From Massilia sp. Root418 (GTDB lineage Bacteria > Pseudomonadota > Gammaproteobacteria > Burkholderiales > Burkholderiaceae_D): DNA of 64,000 nt. Below, one piece after another: positions 34,934 through 42,536 of this stretch. Where the stretch lies: positions 621,585 to 685,584 of the forward strand of contig NZ_LMEC01000011.1 of NCBI RefSeq assembly GCF_001425265.1. Direction: 5' to 3'. How positions within the stretch are numbered: position 1 is the first letter of the stretch; each line of letters begins with the position of its first letter. The translations under genes were made by a program, and so were the position numbers. The notes below the pieces were generated by a model. The model saw only the letters and a list, made by a program, of their open reading frames with translations, did not search any database and had not been told where the DNA came from.

Positions 34934-35674
34934 TCAGTCCAGCCAGCTCACGTCTTTGCCCAGCGCGTAGGTCAGGCGCTGCCAGCGGGCCGAGGCCTGG
35001 GCGTCGATCTGGTTGCTGGCGGTGTCGATCTTGCAGCCGCCGCGTTCGATCTGGGCGTCCTCGATCACGCGCCAGCCGCCCTTGTCGAGCTCCTCGCCTA
35101 TGCCTTCGCGCACGGTTTTCGCGTCCTCCGGGTTGAGCATCAGCAGCGCGGGCTGCTGCAGCACCGGCAGGTATTCGATGGCTTCGCGCACGATGGGCAG
35201 GATCAGCTCGGGCTTCACCTGCAGCGACTGCTTGAGCATGCCCTTGGCCAGCTGCAGCGCCAGTTCCAGCACGTCGGCCGAGATCAGCTGGTCGGCGTCC
35301 TGCAGCGCAGTGCTGAAGTTGCCGGCCAGCTCGCGCAGCGGCGCCAGCTCCAGGTCGGTGGCTTCCTTGCCCAGCGCGATGGCGTCCGCATGGCCCTCGG
35401 CGTGACCGGCCGCATAGCCCTTGTCGTAGCCGTCAATGCGGGCCTGCTCGCGGATGGCGGCCAGCTCTTCCTCGGTAGGGTAGTCGGGCGGCGGCGGTTC
35501 CTGCTCCAGGTAGTGTTCCTGCTCGGCCTCGGCATGCACCGGCGGCGGCGCCAGGGCAGCCTGGGCGGCCGCTTCGGCTTCGCGCGCGGCCACGGCACTG
35601 GGGCGGAAGTCGCCAAAGGACTTCATTTCCCAGCGCTGGAATGCGGTCTGCTGCTCTTTCGGTATCTGTGCCAT
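34934..35674 (-). CDS. fliH: Flagellar export ATPase regulator FliH
   Basis: A 246-residue stator-like partner of FliI that tethers it to the C-ring. The Gln/Pro/Glu-rich N-terminus ([12 protein letters not shown], then an acidic stretch [35 protein letters not shown]) contains the Gly-rich helical repeats typical of FliH. The C-terminal part ([35 protein letters not shown]) resembles the F-type delta/b fold. Between fliG and fliI. Confidence 0.94.
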   Translation of the reverse strand: MAQIPKEQQTAFQRWEMKSFGDFRPSAVAAREAEAAAQAALAPPPVHAEAEQEHYLEQEPPPPDYPTEEELAAIREQARIDGYDKGYAAGHAEGHADAIALGKEATDLELAPLRELAGNFSTALQDADQLISADVLELALQLAKGMLKQSLQVKPELILPIVREAIEYLPVLQQPALLMLNPEDAKTVREGIGEELDKGGWRVIEDAQIERGGCKIDTASNQIDAQASARWQRLTYALGKDVSWLD

Positions 35675-35688
35675 GTAATTCTATCAAC

Positions 35689-36687
35689 TTAGACGAAGGA
35701 ATCTTCGCCTTTGCCGCCCAGCACGATCTGGCCTTCGTCCGCCAGCCGGCGCACGATCTGCAGGATCTGCTTCTGCTGCGTTTCCACTTCGGACAGGCGC
35801 ACCGGGCCTTTCGATTCCAGGTCTTCGCGCATCATTTCGCTGGCGCGCGCCGACATGTTCTTGAAGATCTTGTCGCGCAGGTCCTGCGACGCGCCTTTCA
35901 GGGCGATGATCAGCATTTCCGACTGCACCTCGCGCAGCAGCAGCTGGATGCCGCGGTCGTCGATGTCGATCAGGTTGTCGAACACGAACATCTCGTCCAT
36001 GATCTTCTGCGCCATGTCGTTGTCGTAGTTCTTGATGTTGTCCATCACCGAGCTTTCCTGCTCGCCGCTCATGAAGTTCAGGATCTCGGCCGCCGCGCGC
36101 ACGCCGCCCAGGGTCGATTTCTTGATGTTTTCATTACCGGACAGCAGCTTGGTCAGCACGTCGTTCAGTTCGCGCAGCGCGGCCGGCTGCACGCCGTCCA
36201 GGGTGGCGATGCGCAGCACCACGTCGTTGCGCAGGCGGTCCGTGAAGTGTCCCAGAATTTCGCAGGCCTGGTCGCGCTCCAGGTGCACCAGGATGGTGGC
36301 GATGATCTGCGGGTGCTCGTTGCGGATCAGTTCGGCCACCGACTGGGAATCCATCCACTTCAGCGATTCGATGCCGGAGGCGTCCTTGCCGCCCAGGATG
36401 CGCGACAGCAGCACCGAGGCCTTGTCGTCGCCCAGCGCCTTGGTCAGCACCTGGCGGATGTACTCGTCCGAATCCAGGCCCACGGTGGAGGCGGCCGCCA
36501 CCTGGTCGCGGAAGTCGTCCAGGGTGTCCACCACCTGTTCGTGCGGCACGTTTTTCATGGTGGCCATGGCCGCGCCCAGCTTCAGCACCTCGCGCGGGCC
36601 GAGGAATTTCATCACCTCGGCAGCTTCGCTCTCGCCCATCGCCAGCATCAGGATGGCCGCTTTTTGCAGTCCGGTAGAATCAGTCAT
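35689..36687 (-). CDS. fliG: Flagellar motor switch protein FliG
   Basis: A 332-residue C-ring protein generating torque with the stator. N-terminal LQKAAILMLAMGESEAAEVMKFLGPREV binds FliF; the middle ARM domain carries EHPQIIATILVHLERDQA; the C-terminal domain FVFDNLIDIDDRGIQLLLREVQSEMLIIALKGASQDLRDKIFKNMSARASEMMREDL holds the charged torque helix. Length equals E. coli FliG (331). Overlaps the fliF end by 8 bp. Confidence 0.98.
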   Translation of the reverse strand: MTDSTGLQKAAILMLAMGESEAAEVMKFLGPREVLKLGAAMATMKNVPHEQVVDTLDDFRDQVAAASTVGLDSDEYIRQVLTKALGDDKASVLLSRILGGKDASGIESLKWMDSQSVAELIRNEHPQIIATILVHLERDQACEILGHFTDRLRNDVVLRIATLDGVQPAALRELNDVLTKLLSGNENIKKSTLGGVRAAAEILNFMSGEQESSVMDNIKNYDNDMAQKIMDEMFVFDNLIDIDDRGIQLLLREVQSEMLIIALKGASQDLRDKIFKNMSARASEMMREDLESKGPVRLSEVETQQKQILQIVRRLADEGQIVLGGKGEDSFV

Positions 36688-38422
36688 TTGCGCCTATCCA
36701 TGCTTTGATGACGTTGGCGACGATGCGCGGATCGTCCGCGGCCAGTTTCTTCGCCAGCGCCAGGTTGTCGCGGTATGTCCGCGCGGTATTTTCTTCCATT
36801 TTAGCCATTTCCTCGGCCATGATCTCTTCCGGCGTCGGGCCCACCGGTTCCTCGATGACCGGCTCTTCCGGTTCAGGCTCGGGCTCGTTGATCTCGTCGA
36901 TCTTCTTGAACACCGGCCGCATCATCGGCCGCACGATGCGCAGCAGGATGTACAGCAGGATCAGCGCGGTGATCAGGAACTTGGCCAGCTCCTTGGCCAG
37001 CGGCAGGTTGGCCGGGTCGCGCCACCAGTCCAGCACCACCGGCGGCTCGAAGGGCTTGTCCACGCCGTCGAAGGGCGCGTTGGCCACGCTCAGCGAGTCG
37101 CCGCGCTCCTGGTTGTAGCCCATGGCTTCCTTCACCAGGCTGTTGATCTTGGCCATTTCCTCCGGCGTGAACGGCTTGATGGTGACCTTGCCGGTCTTGG
37201 CGTCCACGATGCGGCGGTAGTTGATGACCACGCCCACCGTCATGCGCTTCAGGCCGGCCATGGCCTTCTGCTCGTAGCGCACGGTCTTGTCCACTTCGTA
37301 ATTGGTGGTCGATTCCTTGTGGTTCGGCAAGCCGTTGGCGGCGCCGGCCACCGTGCCCGGCGGCGTGCCCGGGGCAGGGGCGGCGCCCGGCGGCGTGGTG
37401 GTCAGCGGTGCGGTGGCCGTGCCCGGCGGCTGGTTCGACAGCGCGCCCGGCACGCCGTTGGGGTTGGCGTTGCCGGCGCCGTTGGTCTCGCTGCTCTGCT
37501 GGCTGCGGATGGCGGACGCTTCCGGCGGCGAATTCGGCTTGTACGATTCGTTGGCCTGCTCCACGGCGGCAAAGTCCACGTCGGCCACCGCCTCGGCGCG
37601 CACGTTGCCCTCGCCGACGATGGGCAGCACGATGGATTCCACCTGCTTGATCACCTGCTTCTGCAGTTCCTGCACGTATTTGAGCTGGCTGGCATCCAGG
37701 TTCTTGTTGGCGCCGGCGCCATTCTTGTTGGTATCCGACACCAGGTTGCCGGCCTGGTCCACCACCGTCACGTTGGACGGCATCAGCTGCGGCACCGAGG
37801 AGGCCACCAGGTGCACGATGGCCTGCACCTGCGCCGGCTCGATCTGGCGGTTCGGGTGCAGGTGCAGCATCACCGAGGCGGTGGGCTTCTGCTGTTCGCG
37901 CACGAACACGCTGTCCTTGGGCATGGCCAGGTGCACGCGGGCCGAATCGACCGCCGCGATGGACTGGATCGAGCGCGCCAGTTCGCCTTCCAGCGCGCGC
38001 TGGTAGTTGACCTGTTCCAGGAACTGGGACACGCCCAGCTTCTGGTTCTCCATCAGTTCGAAGCCCACGTTGCCGCCCTTGGGCAAGCCCTGCGCGGCCA
38101 GCTTCAGGCGCGCGTCGTGCACCTGCTCGCTGGGCACCAGGATGGCGGTGCCGCTTTCCGAGAACTTGTGCTTGATCTGCATCTGGTCCAGCGCCGCCGT
38201 GATGGCGCCGCCGTCGCGGTCGGTGTAGTTCGAGAACAGCACGCCATAGGCGGGCGGCTGGTTCCACAGCCACAGCGCGATGATGATGGCCACCACGCCG
38301 GCCGCGCCGGCGCCCATCATGACGCGCCTGCCCAGCGGCGTCTGGAAGAACGGCGGCTTGGCCTCGGGCTGCGCCGGGTCCGCTGCTTCGTCGATGTCGA
38401 TTTGTTCGGCTGCTGCTGCCAT
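36680..38422 (-). CDS. fliF: Flagellar MS-ring protein FliF
   Basis: A 580-residue double-spanning ring protein, the first structure built. TM1 is at about 33-53 (RRVMMGAGAAGVVAIIIALWLW), the ring-building motifs with SARVHLAMPKDSVF follow, and TM2 is at about 480-500 (LAKFLITALILLYILLRIV). The C-terminal cytosolic tail EMAKMEENTARTYRDNLALAKKLAADDPRIVANVIKAWI is the FliG-binding end. A Pro/Gly-rich loop at about 345-385 is expanded. No strong Shine-Dalgarno precedes the ATG. First gene of fliF-R. Confidence 0.97.
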   Translation of the reverse strand: MAAAAEQIDIDEAADPAQPEAKPPFFQTPLGRRVMMGAGAAGVVAIIIALWLWNQPPAYGVLFSNYTDRDGGAITAALDQMQIKHKFSESGTAILVPSEQVHDARLKLAAQGLPKGGNVGFELMENQKLGVSQFLEQVNYQRALEGELARSIQSIAAVDSARVHLAMPKDSVFVREQQKPTASVMLHLHPNRQIEPAQVQAIVHLVASSVPQLMPSNVTVVDQAGNLVSDTNKNGAGANKNLDASQLKYVQELQKQVIKQVESIVLPIVGEGNVRAEAVADVDFAAVEQANESYKPNSPPEASAIRSQQSSETNGAGNANPNGVPGALSNQPPGTATAPLTTTPPGAAPAPGTPPGTVAGAANGLPNHKESTTNYEVDKTVRYEQKAMAGLKRMTVGVVINYRRIVDAKTGKVTIKPFTPEEMAKINSLVKEAMGYNQERGDSLSVANAPFDGVDKPFEPPVVLDWWRDPANLPLAKELAKFLITALILLYILLRIVRPMMRPVFKKIDEINEPEPEPEEPVIEEPVGPTPEEIMAEEMAKMEENTARTYRDNLALAKKLAADDPRIVANVIKAWIGAND

Positions 38423-38451
38423 GGCTGGTGTGTGTGCTCGTGAGTTGATGG

Positions 38452-38557
38452 GATGGGCCGGGTCTTGGCCTGTTGCACATTATGGTGGCAAGCGGTCCCG
38501 GCCCATCGCAGGAAAAGCAGGCTGTTTACCGGCCTGCTTCTGGCAGCGGCTTGCCAG
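38452..38557. other. Three successive inverted repeats in the divergent fliF-fliE region
   Basis: GATGGGCCGGG (38452-38462) pairs with CCCGGCCCATC (38497-38507) across 34 bases; AAGCAGGC (38515-38522) pairs with GCCTGCTT (38532-38539) across 9; CTGGCA (38540-38545) pairs with TGCCAG (38552-38557) across 6. They fill the 233-bp space between divergent fliF and fliE, where early-class promoters must lie. No convincing sigma-54 or sigma-28 site was found here: TGGC and TTGC around 38541-38554 are one base too close for sigma-54. Confidence 0.5.
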
Positions 38558-38655
38558 GTGGACAGGTATTCTGGCAGCACTGATCATTCCGCCGCCTATT
38601 GTAGCGCGGCGCCACCGCATGATTGTTCCGCGGAAGCAACAAATTTGGAGTTCAC

Positions 38656-39003
38656 ATGAAAACAAGCGGCCTGGGCATAGACAGCAGCAGGATACAAGCG
38701 ATGATGGAGCAGCTAAAGGCGCACGCGGCCAAGCCGCAGGCGTCGGTGCCGGCCATCCAGACCGAGGCGCCGGCCGCCAAGGTGCAGTTCTCGGACGCGC
38801 TCAAGGACGCGCTGGACGCGGTGTCGGCCAGCCAGACCAAGGCCGAAGGGCTGGGCAAGCGTTTCCAGATGGGGGACGATTCGGTCAGCCTGTCGGACGT
38901 GATGGTCTCGATGCAAAAAGCCAGCATCAACTTCCAGGCCACCATCCAGGTGCGCAACAAGCTGGTGTCGGCCTACCACGACATCATGAACATGCAGGTG
39001 TAA
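38656..39003 (+). CDS. fliE: MS-ring/rod adaptor FliE
   Basis: A 115-residue export substrate joining the MS-ring to the rod. ATG 38656 has GGAG 5 bases upstream; an upstream in-frame ATG at 38623 would add 11 residues without a better site. The C-terminal block VSLSDVMVSMQKASINFQATIQVRNKLVSAYHDIMNMQV is the family signature. Length matches E. coli FliE (104). Divergent from fliF, and ends next to the palindromic repeat at 39009. Confidence 0.96.
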   Translation: MKTSGLGIDSSRIQAMMEQLKAHAAKPQASVPAIQTEAPAAKVQFSDALKDALDAVSASQTKAEGLGKRFQMGDDSVSLSDVMVSMQKASINFQATIQVRNKLVSAYHDIMNMQV

Positions 39004-39008
39004 AGCAT

Positions 39009-39070
39009 AAAAAATGGGGTCAGGGTTAGTTTTCGAGGCAACGAAAAACTAACCCTGACCCCATTTTTTT
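39009..39070. repeat. Palindromic repeat element, copy 3 (between convergent fliE and ycgR)
   Basis: A 62-bp inverted repeat with arms AAAAAATGGGGTCAGGGTTA and its complement, inner stem GTTTTCG/CGAAAAAC with one bulged base, and a 6-base loop. It starts 5 bp after the fliE stop and ends at the base before the ycgR-like stop, so it is effectively the whole spacer and should terminate both transcripts. It is the same family as 7730-7790 and 12397-12466. Confidence 0.9.
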
Positions 39071-39832
39071 TCAGCCGAGGCCGGCGATGCGGGCGTTGCG
39101 TTCGCGTTCGAGGCGGGTAATGTAGCGCTGCACGGAATTGAGCGCGCCGCGCGCCATGTCGGTGAACTGGCAGCCGAGGCGGCGGTTGGACTTGTTGTTG
39201 AGCAGGGTCATGTCGATGCAGTTGCGGATCTGCAGGCCGGTGACGATGGGGCCCACTTCCGGCAGCTCGATGCGGCAGTCGCCGTATTGCTTGCCGATGC
39301 TGTCGCCCAGCAAGAGCTTGTTGTCCAGAATGGCGATGCCGCCGCAGCTGATGTCGGCCAGCGGGAAGCTGGTGCTGCCGCCGCCCAGCTCGGCAGGCAG
39401 CGGGATGACCACGCGCACCGGGTTGCTGACCGGCGTGCTCATGCGGTAGTACTCGCGCCGCTGCAGGCGGATCAGGGTAGGCGGCAGGGCGATCTTCAGC
39501 GCCGGCGCGCCCTCGAACGTGCATTTTTCCACCCGCTCGCTGGAGAACAGGATGCGGATCTTGTCCAGCGTGGTTTCATAGGACAGCGACCTGGCGTTCA
39601 GAAGGCGCTGGTTTTGCTCGGTGTTGATGGAGCAGTCGAGGATGACGCTGTTGTGGTCGGCGTCCACGTCCAGGATGGAGGTCACGCACACGTCCGCTTC
39701 GCCATCCACCAGCATGCGGATCAGCTGGTTTTTCTCGCTGATGCTGCGCAGCAGCGCAATAATCTCCCTGCGCGATTCCACCTCAAAGTCGTGCCAGTTT
39801 TCCAGGTCCGCGTCTTGTCTGTTTGGGTGCAT
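39071..39832 (-). CDS. ycgR: Flagellar brake protein YcgR (PilZ domain)
   Basis: A 253-residue c-di-GMP receptor that slows the motor when c-di-GMP is high. The N-terminal YcgR domain (about 15-125) precedes the PilZ domain, whose two ligand motifs are visible: RLQRREYYRMSTP (RxxxR, about 123-135) and ADISCGGI (DxSxxG, about 157-164). Length matches E. coli YcgR (244). Its ATG overlaps the stop of the FlhB-like gene by one base, placing the brake under the sigma-28 promoter of the fliD operon. A GGDEF protein encoded at 47691 may supply its ligand. Confidence 0.92.
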   Translation of the reverse strand: MHPNRQDADLENWHDFEVESRREIIALLRSISEKNQLIRMLVDGEADVCVTSILDVDADHNSVILDCSINTEQNQRLLNARSLSYETTLDKIRILFSSERVEKCTFEGAPALKIALPPTLIRLQRREYYRMSTPVSNPVRVVIPLPAELGGGSTSFPLADISCGGIAILDNKLLLGDSIGKQYGDCRIELPEVGPIVTGLQIRNCIDMTLLNNKSNRRLGCQFTDMARGALNSVQRYITRLERERNARIAGLG

Positions 39833-40170
39833 TATTGTTCTGGGTCTCTGAGTGGAGAGCTGGTGTCCGGGGCCGGGGGCGGGGGCTGGCCGGATTTTTG
39901 CGCTGATTCAATATGATATAGCCACGCTAATAGTTCCGCAATTGTCCGGTAGAGCGCTGGCGGGATTTGTTGATCTAAATCCACATCCATTAACAAAGAG
40001 ACTAGCTCCTTGCTTTCGTGGATGTGCACGCCGTGCTCGTTGGCCACGTGGATGATCTGCTCGGCCACCAGGCCGCGCCCCTTGGCCACGACTTTCGGTG
40101 CCGGCGAATTGTTCTTGTAGGTGAGGGCCACCGCGCTTTGCAGCGGGCGGCGCGGCGCGTCATTCGCCAT
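39832..40170 (-). CDS. FlhB-like C-terminal domain protein (FlhX-type, truncated paralogue)
   Basis: A 112-residue protein matching only the part of FlhB after the cleavage site: SAVALTYKNNSPAPKVVAKGRGLVAEQIIHVANEHGVHIHESKELVSLLMDVDLDQQIPPALYRTIAELLAWLYHI, against AVALKYTEGSGAPKVVAKGTDEVAAKIRELAREHKVAILEA in FlhB. No membrane segments and no NPTH motif. Stand-alone FlhB-C proteins (FlhX) are known in some bacteria and can partly replace the FlhB C-domain. ATG 40170 overlaps the end of the FliK-like gene by 11 bp. The Pro-rich tail is extra. Confidence 0.9.
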   Translation of the reverse strand: MANDAPRRPLQSAVALTYKNNSPAPKVVAKGRGLVAEQIIHVANEHGVHIHESKELVSLLMDVDLDQQIPPALYRTIAELLAWLYHIESAQKSGQPPPPAPDTSSPLRDPEQ

Positions 40171-41722
40171 GGCTGTCTCCGGGCAGGGCAGAGACGGCTG
40201 GCACGGCCGCGCCGGCATCGGCAGCGGGCGCCGCCGCGCCTGGGACGCTTTCGGCGGCGATGGTGAGCGAGGCCAGCGGGGAACCGGCTGCTTCCATGGC
40301 TTGCTGCAGCTGGCCAGCCCAGGCGCGCAGGGTGGCGGCGCTGTCGTCCTCGCCGGTCTGCACCTGGATGTGGACCTGTTCGCCCACCAGGGTCACCGCT
40401 GCCGAGATCTTGCCCAGCAGCGGCAGGCGAAAGCGCACGCCGCTGCGCCACACCGGTTCCTGCTCGCGGCCGTCGGCCTGCTCCTGCTGGCTGCCTTCGC
40501 GCTGGTCGCGCTGCACTTCCCATTGCATGGGCTGGCCTGGCCAGGCCTGGCCGTTCCACTGCACGCGCTGCTGTTCGTGCGCGTGCAGCTGCTGGTTGAT
40601 CATTTGCGCCGCGCTCAGGTCCGGGCCGGCCAGGGCGGCGCGCGCCAGGCTTTCGCCGGTCTGCGGGCCGCTGGCCTGGGACTGCGCCTGGGCGCGCTGG
40701 TTTTGCGGCTCGCGCATCAGTTCCTGCAGTGGCCGCTTGCCTTCAGCCCATTCGGCGACGTGGGATTCATAGAACAGGCCGCTTTCGCCGAGGGCGTTTT
40801 TGAGGCTGTCCGTGAGCTGGTCGGCGTCGGGTACGCCGGACGAGATCAGCGGCGTCTTGCCGTTGATGGTGGCCGGTACGCCCGGCGCGCTGTAGGCGGT
40901 GGCGAGCGCGCTGGCGATGGTGCGGGCTGCTGCGCTCAGGGTTGCGGCGGGGGCGTCGCGGCCGAGGTCGGGCAGCTGGTCGGACGGCGTGAGCGGGGCA
41001 CGGCCCAGCAGGGCGGCGGCCAGGCTTTGCGGGCGCACCTGGGCAGCGGATTGGCCGCCCGCTTGCATGGCGGACTGGGCTGCTTGCTGTGCCGCGCCCT
41101 GTGCGCCTGCAGGCCCGGTGCCGGCGGCTAGCTGGGCTGCCACGCCGGCGCGGGTCTGGGCGGCGCTGGCTGCGGCATTGGCTGCCGCGTTGGCGGCTGG
41201 ATTGGCCGCAGCGTTCGCGGCTGCACTGTTTGCGGTATTGCCCGGGCTTGTTGCCGCGTTGCTTGCGGCGTTTGCTGCGGCGTTGGCGTTGCCTGTGCCG
41301 GGCTGGCGGCCGGTTAAAGTGGTGGTGTCTTGCGAGGGCAGCCGCCCTTGCGGCGCGGTGTCGGGGCCGTCGCCGGGCGGCAGGCCGTTTTCAGTGTAGA
41401 GCTGGGCGGTCTGGGCCTGCGGGCCGGTGCCGACCTGGAAGGTGGGGCGGGGCGTGACGGAAATCAGCGTCAGCGGCACTTCGGCGCCCACTTGGGCGCC
41501 GCCGGGCAGCTGCATGCGGGCCGAGTTGCCCGCCACGCGCACCAGGTAGCTGCCGTCGTCGTACTTGGACAGCACCTCGCCCTTCATCGGCTGGCCCACC
41601 ATGCCGCTCAGCGCGCGCTGGAACGCGGCCTGGCGCGCATCGCTGACGGGGATGGCCGCCGGCGCAGGGGAGATTGCGCCGGCAGGCCTGACGCCGGTGG
41701 CGTCCAGACGCGGCGGCAACAT
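40160..41722 (-). CDS. Second FliK-like flagellar hook-length control protein
   Basis: A 520-residue protein with the FliK layout: Ala/Asn/Gln/Pro-rich low complexity at about 100-230, and a C-terminal domain with RFRLPLLGKISAAVTLVGEQVHIQVQTGEDDSAATLRAWAGQLQQAMEAAGSPL, resembling FliK-C although the LNPPxLG motif is replaced by RFRLPLLG. The N-terminal part has a conserved beta-rich block (GQPMKGEVLSKYDDGSYLVRVAGNSARMQLPGGAQVGAEVPLTLISV). Pairs with the FlhB-like gene downstream, so the operon has a second ruler/switch-like pair. Function inferred. Confidence 0.8.
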   Translation of the reverse strand: MLPPRLDATGVRPAGAISPAPAAIPVSDARQAAFQRALSGMVGQPMKGEVLSKYDDGSYLVRVAGNSARMQLPGGAQVGAEVPLTLISVTPRPTFQVGTGPQAQTAQLYTENGLPPGDGPDTAPQGRLPSQDTTTLTGRQPGTGNANAAANAASNAATSPGNTANSAAANAAANPAANAAANAAASAAQTRAGVAAQLAAGTGPAGAQGAAQQAAQSAMQAGGQSAAQVRPQSLAAALLGRAPLTPSDQLPDLGRDAPAATLSAAARTIASALATAYSAPGVPATINGKTPLISSGVPDADQLTDSLKNALGESGLFYESHVAEWAEGKRPLQELMREPQNQRAQAQSQASGPQTGESLARAALAGPDLSAAQMINQQLHAHEQQRVQWNGQAWPGQPMQWEVQRDQREGSQQEQADGREQEPVWRSGVRFRLPLLGKISAAVTLVGEQVHIQVQTGEDDSAATLRAWAGQLQQAMEAAGSPLASLTIAAESVPGAAAPAADAGAAVPAVSALPGDSHGE

Positions 41723-41742
41723 GGGCTGTCCTTATTCCGGCT

Positions 41743-42072
41743 TTACACGCTGCCGTAGGCGTTCACCAGGCGCCGCTCGGTGCCGGTGCTGTTGATCAGG
41801 GCCGACAGCTGCGCCATCCATGGCATGGCCAGGTCGCGGATCTGGCGGTCGGCGGTCAGCATCTGGCGGATCAGTTCGACTTTGCGCTCGCGCTCGGCGC
41901 CCTGCATGGGGCGCGGATCTTCCTGGCCCTGCAGCGTACGCACGTGGACGGCGCAGCGCTGTTCCAGTTCCACCATCTCGTCCCATTCGGCGCGCATGGC
42001 GTGCGCCAGCATCTGCTCGGTCAGCGATGCCATGTCGGCGTACACGGATAAAACTTCTTGATTCGTCATCAT
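41743..42072 (-). CDS. fliT: FliD export chaperone FliT
   Basis: A 109-residue helical chaperone for the filament cap FliD. Family features are the N-terminal helix VLSVYADMASLTEQMLAHAMRAEWDEMVELEQRC and the terminal helices around ELIRQMLTADRQIRDLAMPWMAQL. Size equals E. coli FliT (121) within range. Position directly after fliS (3 bp) supports the call more than sequence alone, as FliT is weakly conserved. Confidence 0.85.
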   Translation of the reverse strand: MMTNQEVLSVYADMASLTEQMLAHAMRAEWDEMVELEQRCAVHVRTLQGQEDPRPMQGAERERKVELIRQMLTADRQIRDLAMPWMAQLSALINSTGTERRLVNAYGSV

Positions 42073-42075
42073 AAA

Positions 42076-42519
42076 TCAGGCGCTCGCGTATTTGCTCATG
42101 TTGGTCGGTGCGGCGGCGGGCGCGCGCGCGGTGTCGCCGATCTGGTTCCAGGCGTCGCGCAGTTCCACCAGCAGGCGCTGCACTTCTTCCAGGATGGCCG
42201 GGTCGTTCTTCAGGTTGGCCGTCAGCAGGCGGCCGCTCATGTATTCGTACAGCGCGTCCAGGCCTTCGGCAATTTCGCCGCCCACCTTCTTGTCGAGCGC
42301 GGCGCGCAGGCCGCTGTCGATAATCATGATGGCCTTGGAAATGGCCTTGCCTTTTTCACCGATATTGCCGGAACGCATGTTTACCAGGGCGTTGCTGATG
42401 GAGACCAGCGCGCCGTCGAACAGCATGACAATCAGTTTGTGCGGGCTGGCGGCCACCACGCCGGTTTCCATTCCCACCTTGGCGTAGGCGTTGACCCCGG
42501 TTTGCCTTGATCCGAACAT
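42076..42519 (-). CDS. fliS: Flagellin export chaperone FliS
   Basis: A 147-residue helical chaperone that binds the FliC C-terminus and docks it on FlhA. Signature MFGSRQTGVNAYAKVGMETGVVAASPHKLIVMLFDGALVSISNAL covers residues 1-45, and GLDALYEYMSGRLLTANLKNDPAILEEVQRLLVELRDAW follows. Length is near E. coli FliS (136). Lies 17 bp after fliD and 3 bp before fliT. Confidence 0.95.
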   Translation of the reverse strand: MFGSRQTGVNAYAKVGMETGVVAASPHKLIVMLFDGALVSISNALVNMRSGNIGEKGKAISKAIMIIDSGLRAALDKKVGGEIAEGLDALYEYMSGRLLTANLKNDPAILEEVQRLLVELRDAWNQIGDTARAPAAAPTNMSKYASA

Positions 42520-42536
42520 AGTCTGTCTCCCTTAAA

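Noticed and set aside
38540..38554. TGGCAG-CGGC-TTGCC as a sigma-54 promoter for fliE
   Set aside because: The distance between GG and GC is one base too short for the strict -24/-12 spacing.
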